From Streptomyces cinnamoneus (GTDB lineage: Bacteria; Actinomycetota; Actinomycetes; Streptomycetales; Streptomycetaceae), in contig NZ_BMVB01000011.1 in the NCBI RefSeq assembly GCF_014650495.1, positions 1 through 52,319 on the forward strand: 52,319 nucleotides of DNA. The letters are read 5' to 3'. Numbering within the stretch: the first letter of the stretch is position 1; the number at the start of each line of letters is the position of its first letter. A program made the position numbers and the translations under genes. The notes beneath the pieces are model-generated. The model was not told the origin of the DNA. It searched no databases and saw only the letters and a list, made by a program, of their open reading frames with translations. This document shows positions 45,139-52,319 of the stretch, piece by piece.

Positions 45139-46860
45139 GTCACCCCGGCCCCGCCGCACCACGGTATCGCCGTGACCGCAGACCACCCGGGCCCGAGCCG
45201 ACGGGCCGTAGTCGTCACCACCGCCCTCGCCGGAATCGGCCTCGGCGCCGCCCGCGCGGCAGCCGCCGACGGCGAAGCCGTCCTGCGCTCCGACGCCCTG
45301 GACGTCCGCGTCGACACCACCTTCCCCCGCATCCTCACCTACACCCACCGCACCACCGGCGCCGTCCTCCACGCCCAGGACGAACCCGTCACCTCCCTGC
45401 TCGTCGACGGCACCGCACACACCCCCACCGTCACCACCACCCTCGCCGCCGACCACGCCTCCTACACCCTCCGCCTGAACGGCGGCACCCGCATCGACGT
45501 CGAGATCCGTGTCCACCACTGGCGCATCGACTGGCGGGTCACCCGCATCGCCGACACCCCCACCCTGCGCATCGGCACCCTGCGCATCCCCGGCCTCGCC
45601 TTCCTGTCCGTCCGCAGCACCCAGCCCGGCGCGGCCCTGCTCGCCGCCCGCATCCACCTGGACGCCACCAAGGACGGCGACACCCTCGTCCGCCCGACGG
45701 CCACCACACCCCCCGACTCCGCCCCCACCGGCTGCGCCTACGCCGTCGTCAGCACCGACCGGCTCGCGGCCGCCATCGAGACCAACACCGTCCACGACCG
45801 GCCGGACGCCACCACCTCCTGGGAGAACGGCCGCTTCCGGCGGCAGACCCTCACCCGCGCCCACCACACCGAAGCCCGGCTCACCTGCGGCGAATGGACC
45901 CACCGCGCCGCCGGCGCACCCCCGTCCGCCACCGACCCCCTGCCGCACGTCACCGTCATCCTCACCGGCGACCGCAACGGCGACGGCACCGTCGACTGGC
46001 AGGACGCCGCCATCGCGATGCGCGACATCATGACCGCCCCGCCCGGAGCGGACGAACAACACCTGCGCGTTGTCCCCCACATCGCGTTCAACTTCGCCAG
46101 CCAGGCCACCAATCCGTTCCTGACCACCCTCGACCACATCAAACGCATCCACCTCGCCACCGACGGACTGCGCCAGTTCACCCTCCTCAAGGGCTACCAG
46201 TCCGAAGGCCACGACTCCGCCCACCCCGACTACGGCGGCCACTACAACACCCGCGCCGGCGGCCTCGACGACCTCAACACCCTGCTGCGCCACGGCAAGA
46301 GGTGGAACAGCGACTTCGCCGTGCACGTCAACACCACCGAGTCCTACCCCGTCGCCCACGCCTTCTCCGAGACGCTCGTCGACAAGAACGACCGGCAGTG
46401 GGACTGGCTCGACCAGTCGTACCGCATCGACGCCCGCCGCGACCTGCTCTCCGGCGACATCGCCCGCCGCTTTTGGCAACTGCGCGAGGAAACCGACCCC
46501 GCCCTGGACATTCTCTACCTCGACGTCTTCCGCGAGTCCGGCTGGAACTCCGACGCACTGCAGCGCATCCTGCACGCACAAGGCTGGAAGATCACCAGCG
46601 AATGGGGACACGGCCTGGAACGCTCCAGCCTGTGGTCCCACTGGGCAACCGAGACCGACTACGGGCCCGACACCTCCCGCGGCATCAACTCCCGGCTCAT
46701 CCGCTTCATCCGCCACCACCAAAAGGACGTCTTCGCCGACAAATGGCCACTCCTGGGCACCGCGAAACTCGGCACCTTCGAGGGCTGGCGCGGCAAGACC
46801 GACTGGACGTCCTTCCACCGGCAGCTGTGGACCGAGAACCTCCCCGCCAAATACCTGTAG
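45136..46860 (+). CDS. Endo-alpha-N-acetylgalactosaminidase (GH101), catalytic part truncated by an amber codon
   Basis: Releases Gal-beta1,3-GalNAc from Ser/Thr of mucin-type glycoproteins. From this ATG the product is 574 residues. A twin-arginine-like signal (SRRAVVVTTALAGIGLGAARA) predicts export. An N-terminal beta-sandwich (about 50-270) precedes the TIM barrel, where ILYLDVFRESGWNSDALQ supplies the nucleophile Asp and ITSEWGHGLERSSLWSHW the acid/base Glu. The frame ends at TAG (46858-46860) after ENLPAKYL, where the family normally continues with Gln, and stays open in the same frame to 48237. The ATG overlaps the putative operator, so GTG 45172 may be the real start. Confidence 0.8.
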   Translation: MVTPAPPHHGIAVTADHPGPSRRAVVVTTALAGIGLGAARAAAADGEAVLRSDALDVRVDTTFPRILTYTHRTTGAVLHAQDEPVTSLLVDGTAHTPTVTTTLAADHASYTLRLNGGTRIDVEIRVHHWRIDWRVTRIADTPTLRIGTLRIPGLAFLSVRSTQPGAALLAARIHLDATKDGDTLVRPTATTPPDSAPTGCAYAVVSTDRLAAAIETNTVHDRPDATTSWENGRFRRQTLTRAHHTEARLTCGEWTHRAAGAPPSATDPLPHVTVILTGDRNGDGTVDWQDAAIAMRDIMTAPPGADEQHLRVVPHIAFNFASQATNPFLTTLDHIKRIHLATDGLRQFTLLKGYQSEGHDSAHPDYGGHYNTRAGGLDDLNTLLRHGKRWNSDFAVHVNTTESYPVAHAFSETLVDKNDRQWDWLDQSYRIDARRDLLSGDIARRFWQLREETDPALDILYLDVFRESGWNSDALQRILHAQGWKITSEWGHGLERSSLWSHWATETDYGPDTSRGINSRLIRFIRHHQKDVFADKWPLLGTAKLGTFEGWRGKTDWTSFHRQLWTENLPAKYL

Positions 46861-48237
46861 GCGTTCACGATCCGCACCTGGCACGACCACGACATCACCC
46901 TGACCGGACCCGGCGGGCTCACCACCCGCGTCACCGACGCCGACGGCACCCGGCGCATCACCACCGACGGCCGCACCGTCTGCACCGGCGACACCTACCT
47001 GCTGCCCTGGGAACCGCGCCGCGCCACCGACCCCGCCAAGCTCTACCACTACAACCCGCACGGCGGCGCCACCACCTGGCAACTGCCCCGCGCCTGGGCC
47101 GCCCTGCCCACCGTCGTCCTGCACCGCCTCACCGACCAGGGCCGCACCGACACCACCGAGCTGCCGGTGCGCGACACCCGCATCACCCTCGACGCCGCAC
47201 CCGGACAGCCCTACGTCCTCACCCCACGCCACCGGCGCCACCGCCCCGACCCCCGCTGGGGCGAGGGCACCCCGCTGCGCGACCCGAACTTCCTCTCCGG
47301 CACCCTCGACGCCTGGCACGTCACCGGCCCGGCCCACGCCGAACGCAGCACCCCCGGCCACTGGGAACTGGTCATCGGCCCCGGCGGCGCGGCCACCGTC
47401 AGCCAGCGACTGGCCCGCCTGAGACCCGGCACCTACGTCGCATCCGCCCAGGTCGAGGTCGGCGCCACGGCGGGGGAGCGGCGCCGGGCCGCGCTCACCG
47501 TCCGCACGGCCGACGGCACCACCGCCACCAACTTCACCGAGACCTCCACCGCCGCCAACCACATGGCCGCCGACAGCAAGCACGGCACACGCTTCCAGCG
47601 GATGTTCACCTGGTTCACCGTGCCCGCCGGCGGCGGCCCCACCACCCTGTCCCTGACGGCAGCCCCCGGCACCGCACGCGTCCGCTTCGCCGCCGTACGC
47701 GTCGTACCCGGCCGGCGATCCCCCGCACCACCGGACGCCCTGGCCTCCGAGGACTTCGAGAACGTCCCCCAGGGCTGGGGACCCTTCGTCAAGGGCGACG
47801 CCGGAGGCACCACCGACCCCCGCACCCACATCGCCCAGCGGCACGCCCCGTACACCCAGCGCGGCTGGAACGGCAAAGCCGTCGACGACGTCGTCGACGG
47901 CACCCAGTCGCTGAAGTCACGCGGCGAGAACCCCGGCCTGGTCTACCGGACCCTCCCGCACACCGTGCGCTTCACCCCCGGCCGCCGCTACCGCGTGACC
48001 TTCCGCTACGTCAACGAACGGGCCGACCAGTACGCGTGGGTCACCGGCGTGGACGAACCCGCACCGCGCGAGCTCCACCGGACGGCCCTGCCGGCCGCCC
48101 CCGCCCCCGCCGTGCACTCCTACCTGTTCACCGCACCGGAAACGGGTGAGGCATGGGTGGGACTGCGGAAAGTCGGCACCAACGGGACCGCTGAGTTCTG
48201 CCTGGATGGCTTCACCGTGCACACAGTCGGGCAATAG
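46861..48237 (+). pseudogene. C-terminal part of GH101 beyond the in-frame amber codon
   Basis: 458 codons stay open in the GH101 frame after the TAG, with the same codon bias. They encode the family's post-barrel beta-sandwich (FTIRTWHDHDITLTGPGG onward, with YLLPWEPRRATDPAKLYHYNP) and two galactose-binding-like modules (FLSGTLDAWHVTGPAHAER and SEDFENVPQGWGPFVKGD), ending in FCLDGFTVHTV. No ribosome binding site or plausible start lies near 46861; a GTG at 47167 exists but falls inside a domain. The segment is made only by readthrough, or the codon is a CAG-to-TAG change or a sequencing error. Confidence 0.75.
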
Positions 48238-48251
48238 ACCTCCACGGGGTT

Positions 48252-48295
48252 CCGTCCCGTTGGTCACCGTCATCGGCCGGTGACCAGCGGGACGG
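48252..48295. terminator. Bidirectional terminator between GH101 and GH35 genes
   Basis: A 17-bp stem (48252-48268 and 48279-48295) with a single G-T wobble and a 10-nt loop, located between the convergent stops. Confidence 0.85.
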
Positions 48296-48299
48296 GAGC

Positions 48300-50063
48300 T
48301 CAGCACAGCCGCGCCTCCGCCTCGCCCGCGGCCTCGCACTCCAGCACCAGCAGCTCGTTCTCCCCCTCCCGCAGGACCGGCCCCGGCACGTACAGGGCAC
48401 GCTGCGGCCCCAGCGCCCGGTAACGGCCCAGACAGAAGCCGTTGACCCACACATGGCCGCGCACCCAGCCCGGCAGCTCCAGCGAGGCGTCACCCGCCCC
48501 CGCCACCCGGAACGACCCGCGGTACAGGCCGGGTGCCCCCTCCCGCCCCTCCCACCCCCGCCAGGGCAGCCCGGCCAGGGCACCCGGCTCCTCCAGCGCC
48601 TCCAGCCGCAACCCCCGCGCCCGCACCCCGTGCACGTACTGCCGCTCGTGCAGCAGGCCACCCGTGATGCCCTTGGACTCACCCAGCCGCGGACCGTAAT
48701 TGACCCGGCCCAGCGACTCCACCCACACCTCCACCACGGCCGGCCCCGCCACCTCACCGACGAGCGCGCACTCCCCGTCCCCACCGTCCAGCACCGCCGC
48801 ACGCCCGCCGTCCACCCACACCACCGCCACGTCCCGCAGCCCCACCACCGTCAGGGGCCGGGGCCCGCGCGGCCCCTGGACCACGAAGCGGTACCGCACC
48901 AGCCCCCGCTCCACCCCCAGCTCCTCGAACGACGGCGGCACCGCCGCCTCGGCCTCCGCCTCCCCCAGAACGTCCACCACGTCCGTCAACGGCACCCACG
49001 CCCCCACCCGGACCCCCACCGGCGCACCCAGCACCGCAGGAGCCGGCGGCAGCGCAGGCAGCGGCCCTTCCCCGTCCCGGAAACCGGCCAGCACCTCCCG
49101 CAGCGCCCAGAACTTCTCCGTGGGCCGGCCGTACTCGTCGACCGGCGCGTCGTAGTCGTACGACGTGACGACCGGACGCAACGCCCCCCGGTGATCCTCC
49201 CCGGCACGGTTGGCACCCGCCCAGCCCCCGAAGTTCGTGCCCCCGTGCGCCATGTAGACGTTCACCGACGCCCCGCACTCAAGGATCTCCCGCAGCGCCC
49301 CCGCCGCATCCGCAGCCGCCCGCCCCGCCTCCTCGCCACCCCAGTGCGTGAACCAGCCGCACCAGAACTCCATGCACATCAGCGGCCCCCGCGGCCGGAA
49401 CCCGCGCAGCACCCCGAACGCCTCACGCGCCCCCGAACCGAAGTTCACCGTCGCCGTCAGCCCCGGCACCGAACCCCCCGACAGCATGTGCTCCTCGGGA
49501 CCGTCCGAGGTGACCAGCGGCACGCTCACCCCGAGCGCCTTCCACCGTTCTACGAGATGCCGCAGATAAACCCCGTCACTGCCATAGGACCCGTACTCGT
49601 TCTCCACCTGCAACAGCACCACCGGCCCGCCCCGGCCGACCTGCCGCTCCACCACCTCCTGCGCCACCACCCCCAGCCAACCGTCGACCGCCCGCACGAA
49701 CCGCTCGTCCCGCGTGCGCACCCGACGCCCCAGCGCACCCGTCAGCCACCACGGCAGCCCCCCGTTCTCCCACTCCGCACAGATGTACGGACCCGGGCGC
49801 ACGATCGCATACAGCCCCGCCGCCTGCGCCGCGTCCAGGAAACGACCCAGCGCCCCCACGTCCCGCAGCCGCCCCGGCCGCGGCTCGTGCCAGTTCCACG
49901 GCACGTACGTCTCCACACAGTTGAGCCCCATCGCCCGCAGCATCCCCAGCCGGTGCCCCCACAGCCCCTCGTGCACCCGGAAGTAGTGCAACGCCCCCGA
50001 CAACAGCCGCACGGGCCGCCCGTCGAGCTCGAAGTCGTCGTCCCCCACCCTGAACTCCGGCAC
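48300..50063 (-). CDS. Beta-galactosidase, GH35
   Basis: 587 residues from GTG. No signal peptide, so intracellular. GH35 barrel motifs are LLSGALHYFRVHEGLWGHRLGMLRAMGLNCVETYVPWNWHEP, RPGPYICAEWENGGLPWWL, VVLLQVENEYGSYG (acid/base Glu) and LMCMEFWCGWFTHWGG (nucleophile Glu), then the NVYMAHGGTNFG loop. Beta-sandwich domains complete the protein (jelly-roll with GHVWVNGFCLGRY). It would remove beta-linked galactose, such as from the Gal-beta1,3-GalNAc disaccharide released by GH101. The operator pair is about 67 bp upstream, shared with the divergent AraC gene. Confidence 0.93.
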   Translation of the reverse strand: MPEFRVGDDDFELDGRPVRLLSGALHYFRVHEGLWGHRLGMLRAMGLNCVETYVPWNWHEPRPGRLRDVGALGRFLDAAQAAGLYAIVRPGPYICAEWENGGLPWWLTGALGRRVRTRDERFVRAVDGWLGVVAQEVVERQVGRGGPVVLLQVENEYGSYGSDGVYLRHLVERWKALGVSVPLVTSDGPEEHMLSGGSVPGLTATVNFGSGAREAFGVLRGFRPRGPLMCMEFWCGWFTHWGGEEAGRAAADAAGALREILECGASVNVYMAHGGTNFGGWAGANRAGEDHRGALRPVVTSYDYDAPVDEYGRPTEKFWALREVLAGFRDGEGPLPALPPAPAVLGAPVGVRVGAWVPLTDVVDVLGEAEAEAAVPPSFEELGVERGLVRYRFVVQGPRGPRPLTVVGLRDVAVVWVDGGRAAVLDGGDGECALVGEVAGPAVVEVWVESLGRVNYGPRLGESKGITGGLLHERQYVHGVRARGLRLEALEEPGALAGLPWRGWEGREGAPGLYRGSFRVAGAGDASLELPGWVRGHVWVNGFCLGRYRALGPQRALYVPGPVLREGENELLVLECEAAGEAEARLC

Positions 50064-50130
50064 GTCCCCGCCCGCCCTTCAGCCACCACCGCCGACCGGG
50101 CCATCGTCGCCCTCTGGCGAGCCGGACGGC

Positions 50131-50161
50131 CATGGACAAAGATCGGCCCTGTTTGGACGGA
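50131..50161 (-). promoter_or_regulatory. Direct-repeat operator upstream of GH35, probably AraC-type
   Basis: On the minus strand TCCGTCCAAA (50161-50152) and TTTGTCCATG (50140-50131) are direct repeats 21 bp apart. They have the same order and orientation relative to the GH35 start as the pair before GH101. The site also lies 30 bp upstream of the AraC gene start, so it may autoregulate. Confidence 0.55.
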
Positions 50162-50190
50162 GCCCACCGCACGACGAAGGGCAGCCACGC

Positions 50191-51081
50191 GTGTATCACA
50201 CCTGGATGCGGTACTTCACCCCCGGCCCGGTCCACCACCGGCTCGGCCTGGTCTGCCTCGGCGTCGGCCTCCAGCACGGCGCCCTCCCCGCCGTCGGCCC
50301 CCGCACCCTCGACCACCACGTCGCCGTCGTCATCAGCGCCGGATCCGGCTGGTACCGCACCCCCGACGCCCGCACCCACCCCGTGACCGCCCCCGCCCTC
50401 ATCTGGCTCGCCCCCGGCACCCCCCACCACTACGGAGCCGGGCACGGCGCCGGCTGGGACGAGAGCTTCGTCGACTTCACCGGCGCCGCCGTCACCGCCT
50501 ACACCGAACTGGGCTACATCGAGCCCGAACGGCCCGTCGTCCCCCTGACCGACACCACCGCTCCCCGCGCCGCCGTCGCCCGCATCGCCCGCGCCGCCCG
50601 CCGCGGCAACCCCCTGCTGGAGGTCGAGACCTCCGCCGCCGTCCACGAGCTCCTCGTCGCCCTGCGCCGGGCCCGCGCCGACCGCGCCGACGACACCGAC
50701 CCCGTCCTGCAGGCCCTGGCCCGCGACGCCTTCCTGCCGCTGTCCGTCACCCAGCACGCCGCCCGCCACGGCATGACCCCCGCCGAGCTGCGCACCGCCG
50801 TGCGGCGCGCGGCCGGCTGCAGCCCCAAGGACTACCTCCTCGGCATCCGCCTCGGCCGCGCCAAGGAACTGCTGGCCGCCACCGACCTCCCCGTCGCCGC
50901 CGTCGCCCGGCGCGTCGGCTACGACGACCCCGCCTACTTCAGCCGTCTCTTCACCCGCCGGGTCGGCACCGCCCCCGTCCGCTTCCGGGAACGCCAGGGC
51001 CGCGCCGTACCCGGCGGCTGGAGCCACGAGATCCCCGACCCGGCGCACCCACCGGTCATCGGTTCGCGTTCTTCCGCATAG
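50191..51081 (+). CDS. AraC family transcriptional regulator
   Basis: 296 residues from GTG, with GAAGGGCAG about 9 nt upstream. The N-terminal cupin-like sensor domain (RYFTPGPVHHRLGLVCLGVGLQHG, ALIWLAPGTPHHYGAG) is followed by a C-terminal AraC double helix-turn-helix, with LSVTQHAARHGMTPAELRTAVRRAAGCSPKDYLLGIRLGRAKELL and VAAVARRVGYDDPAYFSRLFTRRVGTAPVRFRE. It is divergent from GH35. It probably senses a sugar released from O-glycans and activates both glycosidase genes through the matching repeats. The stop TAG is also the start of the chorismate mutase -10. Confidence 0.92.
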   Translation: MYHTWMRYFTPGPVHHRLGLVCLGVGLQHGALPAVGPRTLDHHVAVVISAGSGWYRTPDARTHPVTAPALIWLAPGTPHHYGAGHGAGWDESFVDFTGAAVTAYTELGYIEPERPVVPLTDTTAPRAAVARIARAARRGNPLLEVETSAAVHELLVALRRARADRADDTDPVLQALARDAFLPLSVTQHAARHGMTPAELRTAVRRAAGCSPKDYLLGIRLGRAKELLAATDLPVAAVARRVGYDDPAYFSRLFTRRVGTAPVRFRERQGRAVPGGWSHEIPDPAHPPVIGSRSSA

Positions 51082-51084
51082 GCT
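51079..51084 (+). promoter_or_regulatory. -10 box of chorismate mutase gene overlapping the AraC stop
   Basis: TAGGCT begins with the AraC stop TAG and ends 7 nt before the GTG at 51092, the same arrangement as hisI/trpE at 1905. This supports the GTG rather than the ATG 6 nt later. Confidence 0.45.
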
Positions 51085-51091
51085 CGGTGGG

Positions 51092-51403
51092 GTGGACATG
51101 AACAACAGTGCCAACGACGAGTCCGTCCGTGCCGAGCTGAACCGCCTGCGCGACAGCATCGACAACATCGATGCCGCGGTCATCCACATGCTCGCCGAAC
51201 GCTTCAAATGCACCCAGCAGGTCGGCCACCTCAAGGCCGCCCACCGGATGCCCCCCGCCGACCCCGCCCGCGAGGCCCGCCAGATCGCCCGCCTGCGCGA
51301 ACTGGCGGAAAACGCCAAGCTCGACCCCGCCTTCGCCGAGAAGTTCCTGAACTTCATCATCGCCGAGGTCATCCGCCACCACGAGACGATCGCCCGGGCC
51401 TGA
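51092..51403 (+). CDS. Chorismate mutase, AroQ class
   Basis: 103 residues, all-helical. Converts chorismate to prephenate for phenylalanine and tyrosine. Signature segments are LNRLRDSIDNIDAAVIHMLAERFKCTQQVGHLKAAHRMPPADPAREARQIARLRELAENAKLDPAFAEKFLNFIIAEVIRHHE, with the Arg and Lys residues of the active site in helix 1 and helix 2. It is a stand-alone, cytoplasmic, single-domain enzyme. It competes with TrpE of this window for chorismate. Its function is unrelated to the glycosidase genes beside it, and it has its own leaderless promoter. Confidence 0.93.
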   Translation: MDMNNSANDESVRAELNRLRDSIDNIDAAVIHMLAERFKCTQQVGHLKAAHRMPPADPAREARQIARLRELAENAKLDPAFAEKFLNFIIAEVIRHHETIARA

Positions 51404-51427
51404 GCCGCCCATGCCATCGGTGGGGGA

Positions 51428-51760
51428 GGGGGCAGCGCCCCCGGGCCCCGGCCTGGGGCAGCGCCCCCGGCCTCCCGGCCAGGGACAGCGCCCCCGGCCT
51501 GCCGGCCAGGGACAGCGCCCCCGGCCTGCCGGCCAGGGACAGCGCCCCCGGCCTCCCGGCCAGGCCGGTTCGCACCCGGCACCCGGCCAGGGGCAGCGCC
51601 CCCGGCTCCCCGACCAGGGGCAGCGCCCCCGGCCTCCGGGCCAGGCCGGTTCGCACCCGGCACCCGGCCAGGGGCAGCGCCCCCGGCCTCCCTGCTAGGG
51701 ACAGCGCCCCCGGCCTGCCGGCCAGGCCGGTTCGCACCCGGCGCCCCGGCACGCGGGGAG
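51428..51760. repeat. 27-bp GC-rich tandem repeats
   Basis: About ten copies of a 27-bp unit with a CAGCGCCCCCGGCC core; some copies are replaced by a variant unit containing GGTTCGCACCCGGCACCC. The first copy can form a GGGGGC-AGC-GCCCCC hairpin right after the chorismate mutase gene and may act as its terminator. The open frames across it are repetitive and unlike Streptomyces proteins. Confidence 0.75.
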
Positions 51761-51884
51761 GCGGGACCGCACCCGACCTGCCCTGGCCGGGGACGGGCCC
51801 GTAGGCCGGGCCTGCACCCCGGGCCCGTGGGCCGGCCTGAACCGCGCCCGTAGCCGGGCTTGCGCCCCGGGCCGTAGGGCGGCC

Positions 51885-52319
51885 TGTGCCCCGGGTCGAG
51901 CCTGTTTCACTTGGGCTGAGCCTGTTTACCGGGGCCGGGCCCGTTCCGCTCGGGCCGAGGCCGCCCGACTCGGGCCGAGCTCGTACCACTCGGGCCCCGA
52001 GGCCCGTCCCACCCGGCCCGTCCCACCCGGCCCGTCCCACCCGGCCCGTCCCACCCGGCCCGTCCCACCCGGGCCGTCCCACCCGGGCTTGAATCCCGTT
52101 CGCGCGCCGAGCCTGCCCTGCTCGGGCCGAGCCTGCCCTGCTCGGGCCGAGCCTGCCCTACTTGGGCTGAGCCTGTTTCACTCGGGCCGAGCCCGTACCA
52201 CTCGGGGCGAGGGCGCCCCACTTGGGGCGAGCCCGTATCGCTCGGGTCGCGCCCGCCCACCCGGGTCGCGCCCGCCCACCCGGGTCGCGCCCGCCCACCC
52301 GGGTCGCGCCCGCCCACCC
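51885..52319. repeat. Degenerate 14-, 19- and 20-bp tandem repeats running off the window
   Basis: A 20-bp unit containing the hyphenated palindrome CTCGG-G-CCGAG is repeated with variation (for example 52106-52250). It is interrupted by about five copies of a 14-bp CCCGTCCCACCCGG unit (52017-52090) and ends in four copies of a 19-bp unit (52244-52319). Periods of 14, 19 and 20 shift the reading frame at each copy, so this is not coding. No gene is seen from 51404 to the end. Confidence 0.75.

Noticed and set aside
47167..48237. Separate gene starting at the GTG at 47167
   Set aside because: It is in the same frame as GH101, starts inside a domain and has no ribosome binding site; treated as the tail behind the amber codon.
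51369..52317. Collagen-like or Gly/Arg/Pro-repeat proteins encoded on either strand of the terminal repeats
   Set aside because: Repeat periods of 14, 19 and 20 bp change frame with each copy, and no start site with a ribosome binding site is seen.

Overview
The window is chromosomal DNA of a high-GC actinomycete, almost certainly a Streptomyces. Signs of this are the extreme third-position G/C, frequent GTG starts, the split tryptophan locus that includes the tiny actinomycete gene trpM, and many genes that seem to lack a 5' leader. No rRNA, tRNA, CRISPR array, transposase or integrase was found.

Layout. 0.1-1.4 kb: a DoxX membrane protein and a TIGR03085 protein, both on the minus strand. 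1.5-9.2 kb: hisI, trpE, a Trp-associated membrane protein, two small membrane proteins, trpC, trpM, trpB, trpA and a membrane-anchored DsbA-like protein. 9.2-22.2 kb: an apparent insertion holding a 3505-residue RHS/YD-repeat protein with three LamG domains and an unrecognised C-terminal toxin-like module, its SUKH (SMI1/KNR4) candidate immunity gene, about 0.9 kb of decayed sequence, and a membrane-anchored hypothetical. 22.3-30.7 kb: lgt, a VIT-family transporter, gltB and gltD.

30.8-37.4 kb: two divergent operons that look like an amino-sugar exopolysaccharide system. One encodes a small membrane protein, a processive GT2 synthase, UDP-GlcNAc 2-epimerase and a membrane-anchored LamG-like protein. 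The other encodes a DUF2334 deacetylase-like secreted protein and a GH113-like lipoprotein. 37.4-45.0 kb: a zinc metallopeptidase, a trypsin, a secreted hypothetical, a NarL-type two-component system, an MBL-fold hydrolase, a VOC protein and a secreted lipase-like hydrolase.

45.1-51.1 kb: a small O-glycan (mucin core-1) degradation locus. It has a secreted GH101 endo-alpha-N-acetylgalactosaminidase interrupted by one in-frame amber codon, a convergent GH35 beta-galactosidase and an AraC-family regulator. Matching pairs of direct repeats precede both enzyme genes and probably form the regulator's operator. 51.1-51.4 kb: an AroQ chorismate mutase. 51.4-52.3 kb: non-coding GC-rich minisatellites that run off the window.

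The trp, glt and lgt blocks are core metabolism in an order that, from memory, matches other Streptomyces. The RHS insertion, the exopolysaccharide locus and the GH101/GH35 locus are the accessory parts. All names come from reading sequence motifs; no database search was run.
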